A DNA stretch of 33,049 nt from a virus. The DNA lies in the IMG/VR virus record IMGVR_UViG_3300034375_002991, positions 1-33,049 of that record. The stretch is one strand, 5' to 3'. The first letter of the stretch is position 1. The number at the start of each line of letters is the position of its first letter. Under the pieces are notes generated by a model. It was given only the letters and a program-made list of their open reading frames with translations, had not been told where the DNA came from and ran no database searches. The translations under genes and the position numbers were made by a program. Shown here piece by piece: positions 23,301-30,500 of the stretch.

Positions 23301-24011
23301 ACCGGATATAAGCGCCCGCTCTACACGATCTCTAGCCCCCTCTATGACCTGCGGGCCGAGTTTGTTAAGCATATCCCCAACAACAGGGATATCACCAATA
23401 TCAAAACCAAGCGCCTTAGCAAACCTACCTATAGGCAATATGTCGAAGGAACCGGGGATTATACCAAGACGGGCGGCGCGGTTACGTTCTTCTAAAGTAG
23501 CACCGGCTTCACGAGCACGTTCACTAGCTTCACCAACACCTGCCCCTATACTAACACCTGCGATAGCAGGAAGGGCGGCTGCACCAAGAGGAGCTAGAGC
23601 AAGAATCCCGGCAACTGAACCGAGACCCTTACCGAACTTAGCTGTAGCTTCTTCCGGGTTGGCTAGGCGCGGCCTTACAAAGTCTGCGACACTCTTAATA
23701 ACGTCGCGGGCAGATGCTTCGCTCTCTTCGCCAAGTGGAGTAATTGCACCCAGCGCCGTGCTTTCGACAAGATCTACAAGACCAGCCCCGGTACCACGAA
23801 AGATGTTACCCAGAGCCGTGGTTTCTTCTGGCTCTTGATACCTAGGAGCATCAAGGAGCGCTTCGCGCTCCTTAGCTAGAGCCTCATCCTCTTCTTTGTA
23901 AACCTGTTCTTGTACGGCGGCAAAAAGCGCCCTCTCCGATGTACCTTCTGGTGCTCGGACGGTGTATATTTTACCGTTTGCAGCCTTAATATCGTACAGC
24001 CTGTTAGCCAT
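17364..24011 (-). CDS. Giant polyvalent/internal virion protein with metallopeptidase motif, 2215 aa
   Basis: This is the last gene of the minus-strand arm. The N-terminal 300 residues hold alanine- and glycine-rich hydrophobic stretches (LAPLGAAALPAIAGVSIGAG), possibly membrane-interacting. A long disordered part follows, rich in Glu, Ala, Arg and Pro with EPEPEPE near residue 750. LLHEATHAAV (His1095, Glu1096, His1099) followed by DEFVSEAFSN (Glu1143) fits a gluzincin-type zinc peptidase, as in the polyvalent proteins described in phages and mobile elements. The last 450 residues (FNAVERFNRQTI onward, then DDITTGELVGQVFGFAPSNY) resemble the LPD38 end domain. By size and place it is probably carried in the virion and ejected with DNA. 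The ATG at 24011 has AGGA upstream. Peptidase activity is inferred. Confidence 0.85.
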   Translation of the reverse strand: MANRLYDIKAANGKIYTVRAPEGTSERALFAAVQEQVYKEEDEALAKEREALLDAPRYQEPEETTALGNIFRGTGAGLVDLVESTALGAITPLGEESEASARDVIKSVADFVRPRLANPEEATAKFGKGLGSVAGILALAPLGAAALPAIAGVSIGAGVGEASERAREAGATLEERNRAARLGIIPGSFDILPIGRFAKALGFDIGDIPVVGDMLNKLGPQVIEGARDRVERALISGGIEGAQEAAQNVAQNLIEQGYNPDAATFGGTLEEGLIGGSVGLVTQGLIDLVVGRRQRGPSAPGTEEAPSPQQPTPPVDLAAERDRAGLAAAARGDVEAFEQPDLFPIEAETARVVREETAALRRMGERGAPEEVAAEADLELAPNIAEEARYGQVSDPRQYELEDAIELQRMADEEAAATRAQETAARELRTESELETIAGQQDTARQAATEQRRGEVLDSVLSDLSTASRANTARRFSAALSDAGVANTAPTAAELRTITRATDAFAAGRPAPAVEEAVPEVVTGPPEATQLEEMEARIPERRTTPRAPEQPSFPGMGRRGTAPAVPAEPAPEPRILGEAELDRLQIPKNAPIRKRITGKDFNDPEIRQQLIDFAKNPRASQAARFNIDRLVRNTPEEQMDLFPPRRGGPRRTAAEPRDVATEAAAVPETEATGEQLSLFGDDISLSDADAARRRIRVPPTVRGRRGAAGDAAPTTTEADAGRLVTATNNVVATLTGEGGKRTPLTPIPEPEPEPEAAPKPKAAPTPTPRRTAAAKKPVTEKKEAPKQAFTGPKRTEAEIADLEKRTPGGVMLEVNKQRLRTGRYNVEEIADQRDPFTAKDKAIISELKAEGTTTRDLNGQSFLTYMKLGNPIQGLYSAIYDVVNETPQFTGRQKGLSEKLSAMYRGTGKASAERALRWAEDNLSPEINAWITKEEAQVIKASEESTLDLIDKINAENAAKSELNQRAQAQIEREEAEATREQNRKDAKKLRDLNKLLLVTDAVAGLGLPVHPAVSSAVRDGDLSGALNVLAMTSQDKRVAQIARKMAQVVGNTKVEVVNKLKGADGTPAAGLFDPKTNIIKLDATNGINPHTLLHEATHAAVSATLANKNSPVTKQLTKLFEDVKDSLGTYYGATSLDEFVSEAFSNPEFQRTLAGLNPDGSNISALQRFMNTVGNFVRKLLGMQVKPVGSALNAADTLIDSILSAAPDYRNAGELLMNSTYSGVKATMQKVGNVQKNFSSPITKQQRERFADRAVEFLQSGVADVAKRFLLGSMGTKALGDVAMRAGLGDIGVRLHDLIERQRGAIQDSDKRVADFISNTFVPWADKHAEAKAALDRVIYSGEYGATIYQVDPTKPRSAYEGKTDDSGNDLAAIWDEQRADWAVVQKAGGVRVFNGMRKVYADQYEKLRKVIYGEIDALMANDPAAATRLKNEVYAKLFESGRLEVYFPLIRQGRYKLSYSMKNPKSPREAYVVRMFDTKRERDRVMAEVKADPDVAAGSVESVDGEMAVKDFRNAPPTSFVGDTLKVMTANNVPVDVQEQIMRLFVEALPETSFAKSLQRRKGTPGYIQDSLIGLRTKAYDIGRQAVRLEYGARLRDMDGEIAELQEPKLSASESLVGKTKDALMGSFNDVRAELLARSEFARSGAKNKGAERFYKTANQGAFIYTIGFNASSAMVNMSQVPLFAFPYMTAKYGAKASGAAIARASKFSKLVITPALPTMRNGKLRAGSTDQIDSYYDVDADGNYTVKSGLNLDANTIAQLRRMAPMVKTASERGYLGRSYLMDQLGLEEGGRQAQGGTTSRVLDSISGVSAFAFNAVERFNRQTIMFSNFDLILDRLDSGERYFAETQGKYVDPSSMDSAQKEQLAADEALYQTEQLNGGLALETAPRIAQQGIGRVALMYKSYGMNMYYTMLKSASRMLDSSVDPAMRKQAMRELIGVHGSALFFAGIHGVPIYGIFTMVANMFLDDEEDDADTIVRKYIGEGWYKGPINELLGIDVASRVRLNNLLIQDNRYNAKPSPEEFIGFYLGGPALSTGKRLVRGVTDLQEGFVERGIENLLPPAVANAYKATFGRYARDGGAFTRRNDPIYDDITTGELVGQVFGFAPSNYTFEQERNAVTKRMDRNISERRTKTLRKAYIAYRMGDYEGYQDAMREIMKFNRRYAGSKVVITPDTLKKSMDRHRRTSVEMYNGITISPNLRSLLVQHRNEWGQ

Positions 24012-24021
24012 CTAGGTATTC

Positions 24022-25863
24022 CTACTTAGAATCAGGCCGTGAACCTACAACCTCCATATCTGGAGCGCCCCCTGTAACAGACCGCCTAAGATCGCTTCGA
24101 AGCCTTTGAAGGTCTTTCACAGCTTGTTCTTTAGCCTTATTCCAATTTGCAGTAACGCGTTTTTCCTCGGCTGCAAGTGCGTCATCTTTTAAGCCCTTGA
24201 CCAAGGTAAGCCCTTCTATCTCTTTGGCTAAGCCCTCATCGTATTTCTGAGATAGTTTTGCTATGCCCTCCTCAACACTTGCAAGTAGATTTAGCCTACG
24301 ACCCATATCAAGAGATTGGAAGTTCATACGAGAGATTGCATTGGCTTCGCTCTTTAACGCAGCCTCAACATTGGCGATATCGGCTTTTGTTTTGTTGCTA
24401 GCTTCAATACCCAATACATCGAATAGACTGTTTATACGTGTCTGCATACCTTGAGAGGCGGATCTCTTAGCCGACTCAGACATTTGTTCAGTTATACCCC
24501 CAGCCGTAACCTGCGCTTTACCGGCTTCAATATCGGCTTCCTCGCGCTGTTTGGCCATTCTGTACAGTGTGTCTAAATCCGCAACCTCCTGCGCCATACG
24601 CCGCTCTTCACCTGCTATCGCCTTCTGACCTAGACGCCCAAACGCCGAAGAGCCGCTTACATAATCAGCAAGGGGGCCGCGTGCTTTCCGTGCTGCAGCC
24701 TGCCGTTTCATCATGGCATCCCTATCGGCTATGTATTTATCATACATAGCGGCACGTTCATTGCGACGGAGCAATGCACCTACACCAGCCTCACGAGCAG
24801 CACGCTCAGCCGCTGTATCACGCTGTAATTGTTTACGCTGATATTGTCCGAGGTCAGTCTGTTCCTGCAATAATTTTTTCCCGAGTTCCGAATCTAAAAT
24901 TCCGCGAGCCTGCACGTTCGGAATAGCGGGAGCTTGAGGGACGGGGGCTGGAGCCGGAGCTGGAGCCTGAGCTTGAGCCTGAGCTTGAGCCTGAGCCTGA
25001 GCTTGAGCCTGAGCTTGAGCCTGAGCTTGAGCCGGAGAGACAGGGGCAGCGGGCGACAACTGGGACATAGCGATTTGGGGTGGCGCGTTCCTGCTTAGGG
25101 CATCCATTGCTGGAGTAAACCCACGCTCTTCAAATCCAAACCGTTCTGTAGGGTCCATTAAACCAGTGGCCCGTCCAACAGCCCCAACAACATCAGCGCC
25201 TACCTTAAAAGGTACATTCGCGGCGTCATATAAAAAGGCGAACGGCTGCGCCATTGACAACCCTACCCTTTGGATACCACGCTTCTCGTTAATAGCTTCT
25301 TTGATTCTAGCTTTTTCTTCTGGTGACGCCGCCGCAAATCGTTCCGGTGTAACGCCTACTTCAGCCAATATTTCGGTAGCTTCGCGCTTGCGACGATCTT
25401 CTTCGCTCTCACCCTTTACCGAATCACCTTCGGCAAAAGTCACCACGCCGCCTTGGGCCATGCGGGCCATATTGGGGGCAGGCTGCGAGGCAATACCCGC
25501 CATCTGCGGGTTCATAGGCATACGTGTAGCGGGACGCTGACCAGAGGCTACACGCTGTAAGTTCTGCTGCTGCGCGGCCTGACGCTGCGCCATAATACCA
25601 CCCACCTGACGACCAAGATCGTCCTTAGTCATGCCAAGAACTTCAGCTTCGCGCTGCTGTTTAATGGTCTGTGGGTTCTGCTGCATGGACATCTCAATGT
25701 CCCGCTTCTTCTCCTGCATCTCTTTGTTGATGCGCTGGAGAGCGAGAAGGTCCAACAGGTCTTGGTTCATCTGATAACGCTGCTTCAATGCACCGGGGTT
25801 GCTCCGGTACGCATCTACTTTGCGCTGAACTTCGTCGTCTATGCTGCCTGCGTATGCTGCCAT
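24022..25863 (-). CDS. Virion-associated low-complexity protein with QA repeat, 613 aa
   Basis: The 613-residue protein starts at ATG 25863 behind AGGA. The N-terminal 130 residues are Gln- and Met-rich helices (KQRYQMNQDLLDLLALQRIN). Then comes MAQGGVVTFAEGDS, a Gly-Gly motif of the type common in aquatic phage structural proteins. Residues near 277-312 form a long Gln-Ala dipeptide run passing into Ala-Pro repeats. The C-terminal half is charged and helical (ERAAREAGVGALLRRNERAA and later coiled-coil-like segments). It is probably an internal or ejected virion protein acting with the 2215-residue neighbour downstream. No enzyme motif is seen. Confidence 0.8.
   Translation of the reverse strand: MAAYAGSIDDEVQRKVDAYRSNPGALKQRYQMNQDLLDLLALQRINKEMQEKKRDIEMSMQQNPQTIKQQREAEVLGMTKDDLGRQVGGIMAQRQAAQQQNLQRVASGQRPATRMPMNPQMAGIASQPAPNMARMAQGGVVTFAEGDSVKGESEEDRRKREATEILAEVGVTPERFAAASPEEKARIKEAINEKRGIQRVGLSMAQPFAFLYDAANVPFKVGADVVGAVGRATGLMDPTERFGFEERGFTPAMDALSRNAPPQIAMSQLSPAAPVSPAQAQAQAQAQAQAQAQAQAQAQAPAPAPAPVPQAPAIPNVQARGILDSELGKKLLQEQTDLGQYQRKQLQRDTAAERAAREAGVGALLRRNERAAMYDKYIADRDAMMKRQAAARKARGPLADYVSGSSAFGRLGQKAIAGEERRMAQEVADLDTLYRMAKQREEADIEAGKAQVTAGGITEQMSESAKRSASQGMQTRINSLFDVLGIEASNKTKADIANVEAALKSEANAISRMNFQSLDMGRRLNLLASVEEGIAKLSQKYDEGLAKEIEGLTLVKGLKDDALAAEEKRVTANWNKAKEQAVKDLQRLRSDLRRSVTGGAPDMEVVGSRPDSK
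24949..25034 (-). repeat. Hexanucleotide repeat encoding (Gln-Ala)n
   Basis: On the plus strand, GAGCCT and GAGCTT hexamers alternate for about 80 bases, flanked by GAGCCGGAGCTG variants. On the coding strand they read CAG GCT and CAA GCT, giving Gln-Ala dipeptides, then Ala-Pro. Mixed hexamers imply repeated slippage in multiples of six bases, which keeps the frame and should make the tract length-variable between strains. Confidence 0.92.
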
Positions 25864-25874
25864 AGTCCTACCCT

Positions 25875-26840
25875 CTAATCGAACAAGCCGCCGATGAAGT
25901 CGCCAACATCGCCAAGAATACTGCTAATACCAGAACCAACAGCACTACCAACAGCACTACCAGCACCACCAAACAGCCTATCGTACAGACTCTGCACTCC
26001 GTAGCTTCCACCTACTATCTGCTCTAGCTGGCTCGGCTCGGCGTAGGTATAGTCTTGCGACTTCAACGGCAGATTCTGGAGCAACGACGCAAGGTAAGTA
26101 TTCTGCTTGTACGGGAACGCCAACTCCTGCTCAAACTGCTTAATATCGGCGGCGATACCTTCACCCTCGATAGCCCGTTGCGCCGCGCCAAGATCAGCCT
26201 GCCTCTGCAGGGCTTGCATACCATATAGGTTAGCGAGTTCCTGTGCGGACTGTTGGCGTGCTTGTTCGGCGTTGAACTGCGCCGCTGCCGCATTATACGC
26301 ATCCGCGTATCCTTTACCTGTAACCTGCGCCGCCTTGTCGAGATACGCACGGTCAAGTTCAGACTCCATAACGGCCTGACGACCGCCGCCATAAGCACCC
26401 GCACGGGACAAACGCCCTGCCTGCTCAATACGCGCAAGATCAGTCTGACGACGAAGTTCATCCAACTGGGGCTGAAGAGCCTGCTGGACATACGGGTTCA
26501 TATAGCTCTGGGCTACACCCTCATCAGTAATAGACTGTGGCGTAAACGCGCCCATCTGTTCGGTCGGAACAGCCAGCCCTGCAAGACCCTGAAACGCCTG
26601 CTGCTGTAGTTGGGACGGACCCGCTGTAAGCTGCCCTGTATATGCTTCGTAAGGCTGGCTTGCGAGCGCCATACCACGACCGAGCATCTCCATGACATAG
26701 GGGCCAGCCCAGTTAGACAGCGAGGACTCAATGCCCGTCTGCGTACCAACAAGATTAAACCCCTGCTGGGCTACGGTGGGGTTAGTTGCTGGAGTAGATA
26801 CCCCAGTCGATTGGGCGGTTCCTGTAGTTCCGTTTGCCAT
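25875..26840 (-). CDS. Conserved-type phage structural protein, 321 aa
   Basis: ATG 26840 follows TAGGAGC. The 321-residue protein contains segments I recall from many marine phage virion modules: AGPYVMEMLGRGMALASQPY, EAYTGQLTAGPSQLQQQAF, YMNPYVQQALQPQLDELRRQ and GRLSRAGAYGGGRQAVMESE. A long Ala/Gln-rich helix follows (YNAAAAQFNAEQARQQSAQE), and the end is glycine- and serine-rich with GSAVGSAVGSGISSILG, possibly able to associate with membrane. The family is usually annotated as hypothetical or as a tail/internal virion protein. It lies in the middle of the ejection-protein block. Confidence 0.82.
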   Translation of the reverse strand: MANGTTGTAQSTGVSTPATNPTVAQQGFNLVGTQTGIESSLSNWAGPYVMEMLGRGMALASQPYEAYTGQLTAGPSQLQQQAFQGLAGLAVPTEQMGAFTPQSITDEGVAQSYMNPYVQQALQPQLDELRRQTDLARIEQAGRLSRAGAYGGGRQAVMESELDRAYLDKAAQVTGKGYADAYNAAAAQFNAEQARQQSAQELANLYGMQALQRQADLGAAQRAIEGEGIAADIKQFEQELAFPYKQNTYLASLLQNLPLKSQDYTYAEPSQLEQIVGGSYGVQSLYDRLFGGAGSAVGSAVGSGISSILGDVGDFIGGLFD

Positions 26841-26849
26841 AGCTAGCTC

Positions 26850-27557
26850 CTACGCAGGTAACATTTTACGTGCGTTAATCTTTTTGCCCTGCTTCTTGTT
26901 GCCAGTGCGGGCCTTACGAACACGGTCCATCATGGCAAACAGCACTTTTGCGCCCGCTTCAGAGTTACCGTTACCGAGGTGGGACACAACGTCCGCAGGG
27001 ACGACAAACTCACCATCACTCAGACGCGCTTCCTGCTGACCATCAATGCGGGCAGGGACTTTATCAGCCATTCCATCACTGTCCCCACCAAGATATCGGC
27101 CACGCGCCATAGTGGCAATGCCTCCGGCGGCGAGAGCGGGAATAGGACGCGTCTGACGGTTTGGGTTAGCCATATTAGCCGCCGCAAGAGCAGCGGGGTC
27201 TAGGGCCGGTGGCGTCCCCTGTCCTTGGGGAACATACTGCACGTCAGTAAAGTAGCGCTGCCCAGAACTACCGGGGCGTCTAGTGGGGTCATTAGTACCC
27301 GGAACACGTTGGCGTAGCACATTATACTCAGGGATATTGGCTTGGTATCCAGCATATGCCCGCTGAGTTTCTGTTAAACCGGGAAAAAGCTGACTGATAC
27401 CGTAGTTAAGAGCCATAGGCCCGAGAGTCTCTAGTAGCTTACCCGAATCTGTGCCAAAAGCGCCCAGCACATCGTCGATCCAAGAGCCGCCGGAAGAGGT
27501 AGCGGCGTAGCCGCTATCCTGCGAATCATAATCTTCGGGATAGAGTTCGTCAGCCAC
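26850..27557 (-). CDS. Phage virion protein with SDGEFVV domain, 235 aa
   Basis: GTG 27557 is preferred over TTG 27569 because TTGGAGG lies five bases upstream; it overlaps the end of the 1601-residue gene by 8 bases. The N-terminal part is acidic, and the middle contains proline and tyrosine stretches (DVQYVPQGQGTPP). The C-terminal part has LAAGGIATMARG, GGDSDGMADKVPARIDGQQE and ARLSDGEFVVPADVVSHLGN, a compact domain I recall from many aquatic phage structural proteins, ending in a basic tail. The function is unknown; adhesion or assembly is possible. The Gly-Gly motif is shared with the neighbouring 613- and 1601-residue proteins. Confidence 0.82.
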   Translation of the reverse strand: MADELYPEDYDSQDSGYAATSSGGSWIDDVLGAFGTDSGKLLETLGPMALNYGISQLFPGLTETQRAYAGYQANIPEYNVLRQRVPGTNDPTRRPGSSGQRYFTDVQYVPQGQGTPPALDPAALAAANMANPNRQTRPIPALAAGGIATMARGRYLGGDSDGMADKVPARIDGQQEARLSDGEFVVPADVVSHLGNGNSEAGAKVLFAMMDRVRKARTGNKKQGKKINARKMLPA

Positions 27558-30500
27558 GCTTGCCTCCAAGAATACTCATAATTTCATCTGTTTTGTCTTC
27601 AACAAGACCACCCTCTGCTGCCGCTAGACCCAAACCAAAGAAGTCTTCAGCATTAAACACCCCAGATTGCTGCGGGGTAGCAAATATATCCTCCGAAGTA
27701 ATCGGATCATAAAAGTATAGCGGGCCTTGTTCAACGTCTAACGTCTTAATAGCACCTCTACCGCCCGGCTCTAACATAGAAGCAAACTGTTGTACGTTCT
27801 GCATCTGCTGCTGGCGTTGTAGTTGTGCGTTCATATTGGCTATCTGGCCCGCTATACCCGTAGTAGCAAACTGCGTAGCAGGGTTGATTTGCGTAGCTTG
27901 ACCAATCTGCTGCCCAGTCTGCTGAGACTGCTGTAGGTTTTGTAGCACGATTTGGTCGTTAATATCTATTACATTATCACCTGTTACATCGTATTGCAGT
28001 TGTTGTGCAGTAAACGGCGCGGGTTCAGACATAACCTCACGCTGTGCAATCAGATCAGTTACAAAATCAATGTCAGCGTCAGTTACCTGCTGCGCGGGCT
28101 TACCAATCAGCGATGTAACACTATCTCTAAAAGCAGCTTGCTCCGCCGCCTGCTGTTCTTGGCGGGAGACTAACGCAGCTTGCTCCGCCGCCTGCTGTTC
28201 TTGGAGGGAGACTAACGCAGCTTGCTCCGCCGCCTGCTGTTCTTGGAGGGAGACTAACGCATTATAAAACGCAGCTTGCTCCGCCGCCTGCTGTTCTTGG
28301 CGGGAGGCTAACGCATTATAAGTTGCTACAGGGAGCCGCTCTTGTGCTCTACCCGCCAGTTCGGACTCAGCATATTGGCCGACCAGACTCTGTACATCAG
28401 GGGGTAACGCATCGAGAAACCCAAGTTCTTCAAAGGCTTGCTGAGCTTCTTCCCACGTTACCGCACGGGGGTCATACAGAGTAGCTAATTCGGTTCCAAG
28501 CGCCTTGGTTAGAACTCCGCTCTCAGCCAGCGACAATGCAGCAAGGTAGTCTGCCTCTTCAGGAGTATATCCTTCCTGCTCAAAGATCTGTGTAGCGTAG
28601 CCACGGTTAACCGTATCAATGACCCGGCCACTAACGGCTGTATCGGGCGTTTCCCCAACAAAACCGCCAAGGTCTTCTTCTGTAAGGGTATACGGAGTCT
28701 GGTCTTCGATAGCCTGATAGGCTTCCTGTGCCTCACCATAGGTAGTGTAGGCATCGTCATTAGCAGCGTCGAGGATATCGGTAGCAGTTTGATAGCTCCA
28801 TGCGCCGTCTTCATCTTCAGAGAAATCAAGGACTTGGCCCTGATCGTCAAAGAAGGAACCCCAACCAAGCGTATCCTTAATAGTCTGCTGCGCCTGTGCA
28901 CGAACGTCCGGGCCAGCATCAGGCGCGTTAGCGTTAGCTACTGCCTCATTGATATCGGGGTTAAACAGAATAACAGCGTTCGCTGCGGGGTTAGAGCTGG
29001 GTTGGGGTTTATTAGCTGCGTACTCTGCCTGCTGAGTCCAGAACTCTTCAGGTATAACGTTGTTGTATGTGTATGTACCGTCCCTAACGGCGCTTAAAGT
29101 CACATCCCCAAGTGTAATAGCGCCTGCGGTACCCGTGCCTGCTAAAGCCCCAAGGAGGGACGCTGCAGCAATATCACCACGCCAGTCCTCGTATACTCCG
29201 CCACGCTGCGTTACAGTCGGATCAATTTGCTCGTGGAAAGCAATCTTCAACGCCGCTGTCGCGCCCTCCTCTATACCTTCAGAAACCCCCTCCGCTCCTA
29301 TACGCGTGGCCGTTTCCAGAATACCTTTAGAAACCCCCTCCGCTCCTTTACGCGTGGCCTTTTCCAGAATACCTTCAGATAGCACAACCAGTGCTTTCGT
29401 ATTAGCACCACTAGCTATGTTTGAGGCAAGTAGGTCTGTAGGCGAGAATATGCGACCAGCAATACCTTCTATCAATGCAGCAGTAAGGCCGGTAGTAACC
29501 GCCGCTTCTTGTGCTTTTTGGTCTGCTAGAACAGGGTCTACACCAAGCTGTATCATCTTGTCGTACAGCTCTTCGTAGGTTTCTCCGGCAGCGCTACCCG
29601 CAGTTTCAAGAACTTGGAGGCCAGCAGCGGTGCCCCATGCACTTGCTCTACCCCACTTTCTAGCCGCTTGGGCACTTAGTTGAGCAGCTTTAGCACCGCC
29701 TTTAACTACAAGACCAACACCACCACCAGCAACCGCAGTTAATGCTTCTGGAAGAATTTCAGTACCAATGAGATTACCGAGGACTGCCCAAGGTGCTTCA
29801 GCTATACCTCCAATTACTGCGTTAGCGGTACCAACTATTCCTGTCGCGTTTTTGACGTCTGTTTTAAAAGTCTTCCACTGTTCTTGGCTTAAATCTGATT
29901 CAGTAATATCACTAAGTGACGACATAGTAATTGCTAACTTAGCGAGGTTAGAACTACTTAGATCTACAGGATTATTTCTACTATTTAGGAATATCTCAAG
30001 AAAATCATTTACACTTTTAAGAGCTTCACCCCCACCACGTAGACCCCAAGCAGCAAGATCTTTTACCTTCCGTGCGCGCTCTTCATAATCTGTGCTAAGC
30101 CCATCTACATCTATATCACCGGTCTCTTTAGCTAGCTGCTCTCGCTCGTTAACAAACTCAGCTACGTTTTTAGACAGATTAATAAGCTGCCGGGTACCCC
30201 AGTCGAGCTTGTTGTACTCTTCCTGATTTATATTCAGGTTACCCGCAGCATCAATGGCCACAACCGGAGCAACTTTAGCTACTTCAGCAAGGGTAGGCGG
30301 AGGTGGGGGTAGGTTTCTTATAGCCGTAGTGCTGTCAGTAAACAGAACGGTACCGTCCGGCTGAATATCGCCAGATATATAGCCCTCAATGGGCTGCTTG
30401 GTTACTGGGTCAATATATACCGCTTTACCGGACGAAGCGTCGTATATCGGCTGCACAGTACGATTTAGCCGTGCATCAAATACCGGCGCACCTAGATTTG

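Noticed and set aside
21439-23838. Long open frames on the plus strand (237, 207 and 209 residues) opposite the 2215-residue gene
   Set aside because: Serine-, arginine- and alanine-rich translations without domains or good ribosome sites; they mirror the Glu/Ala/Arg-rich coding strand.
28133-28312. Regular repeat and spacer array resembling CRISPR
   Set aside because: Units are in-frame coding repeats, three of them directly adjacent, with no unique spacers.
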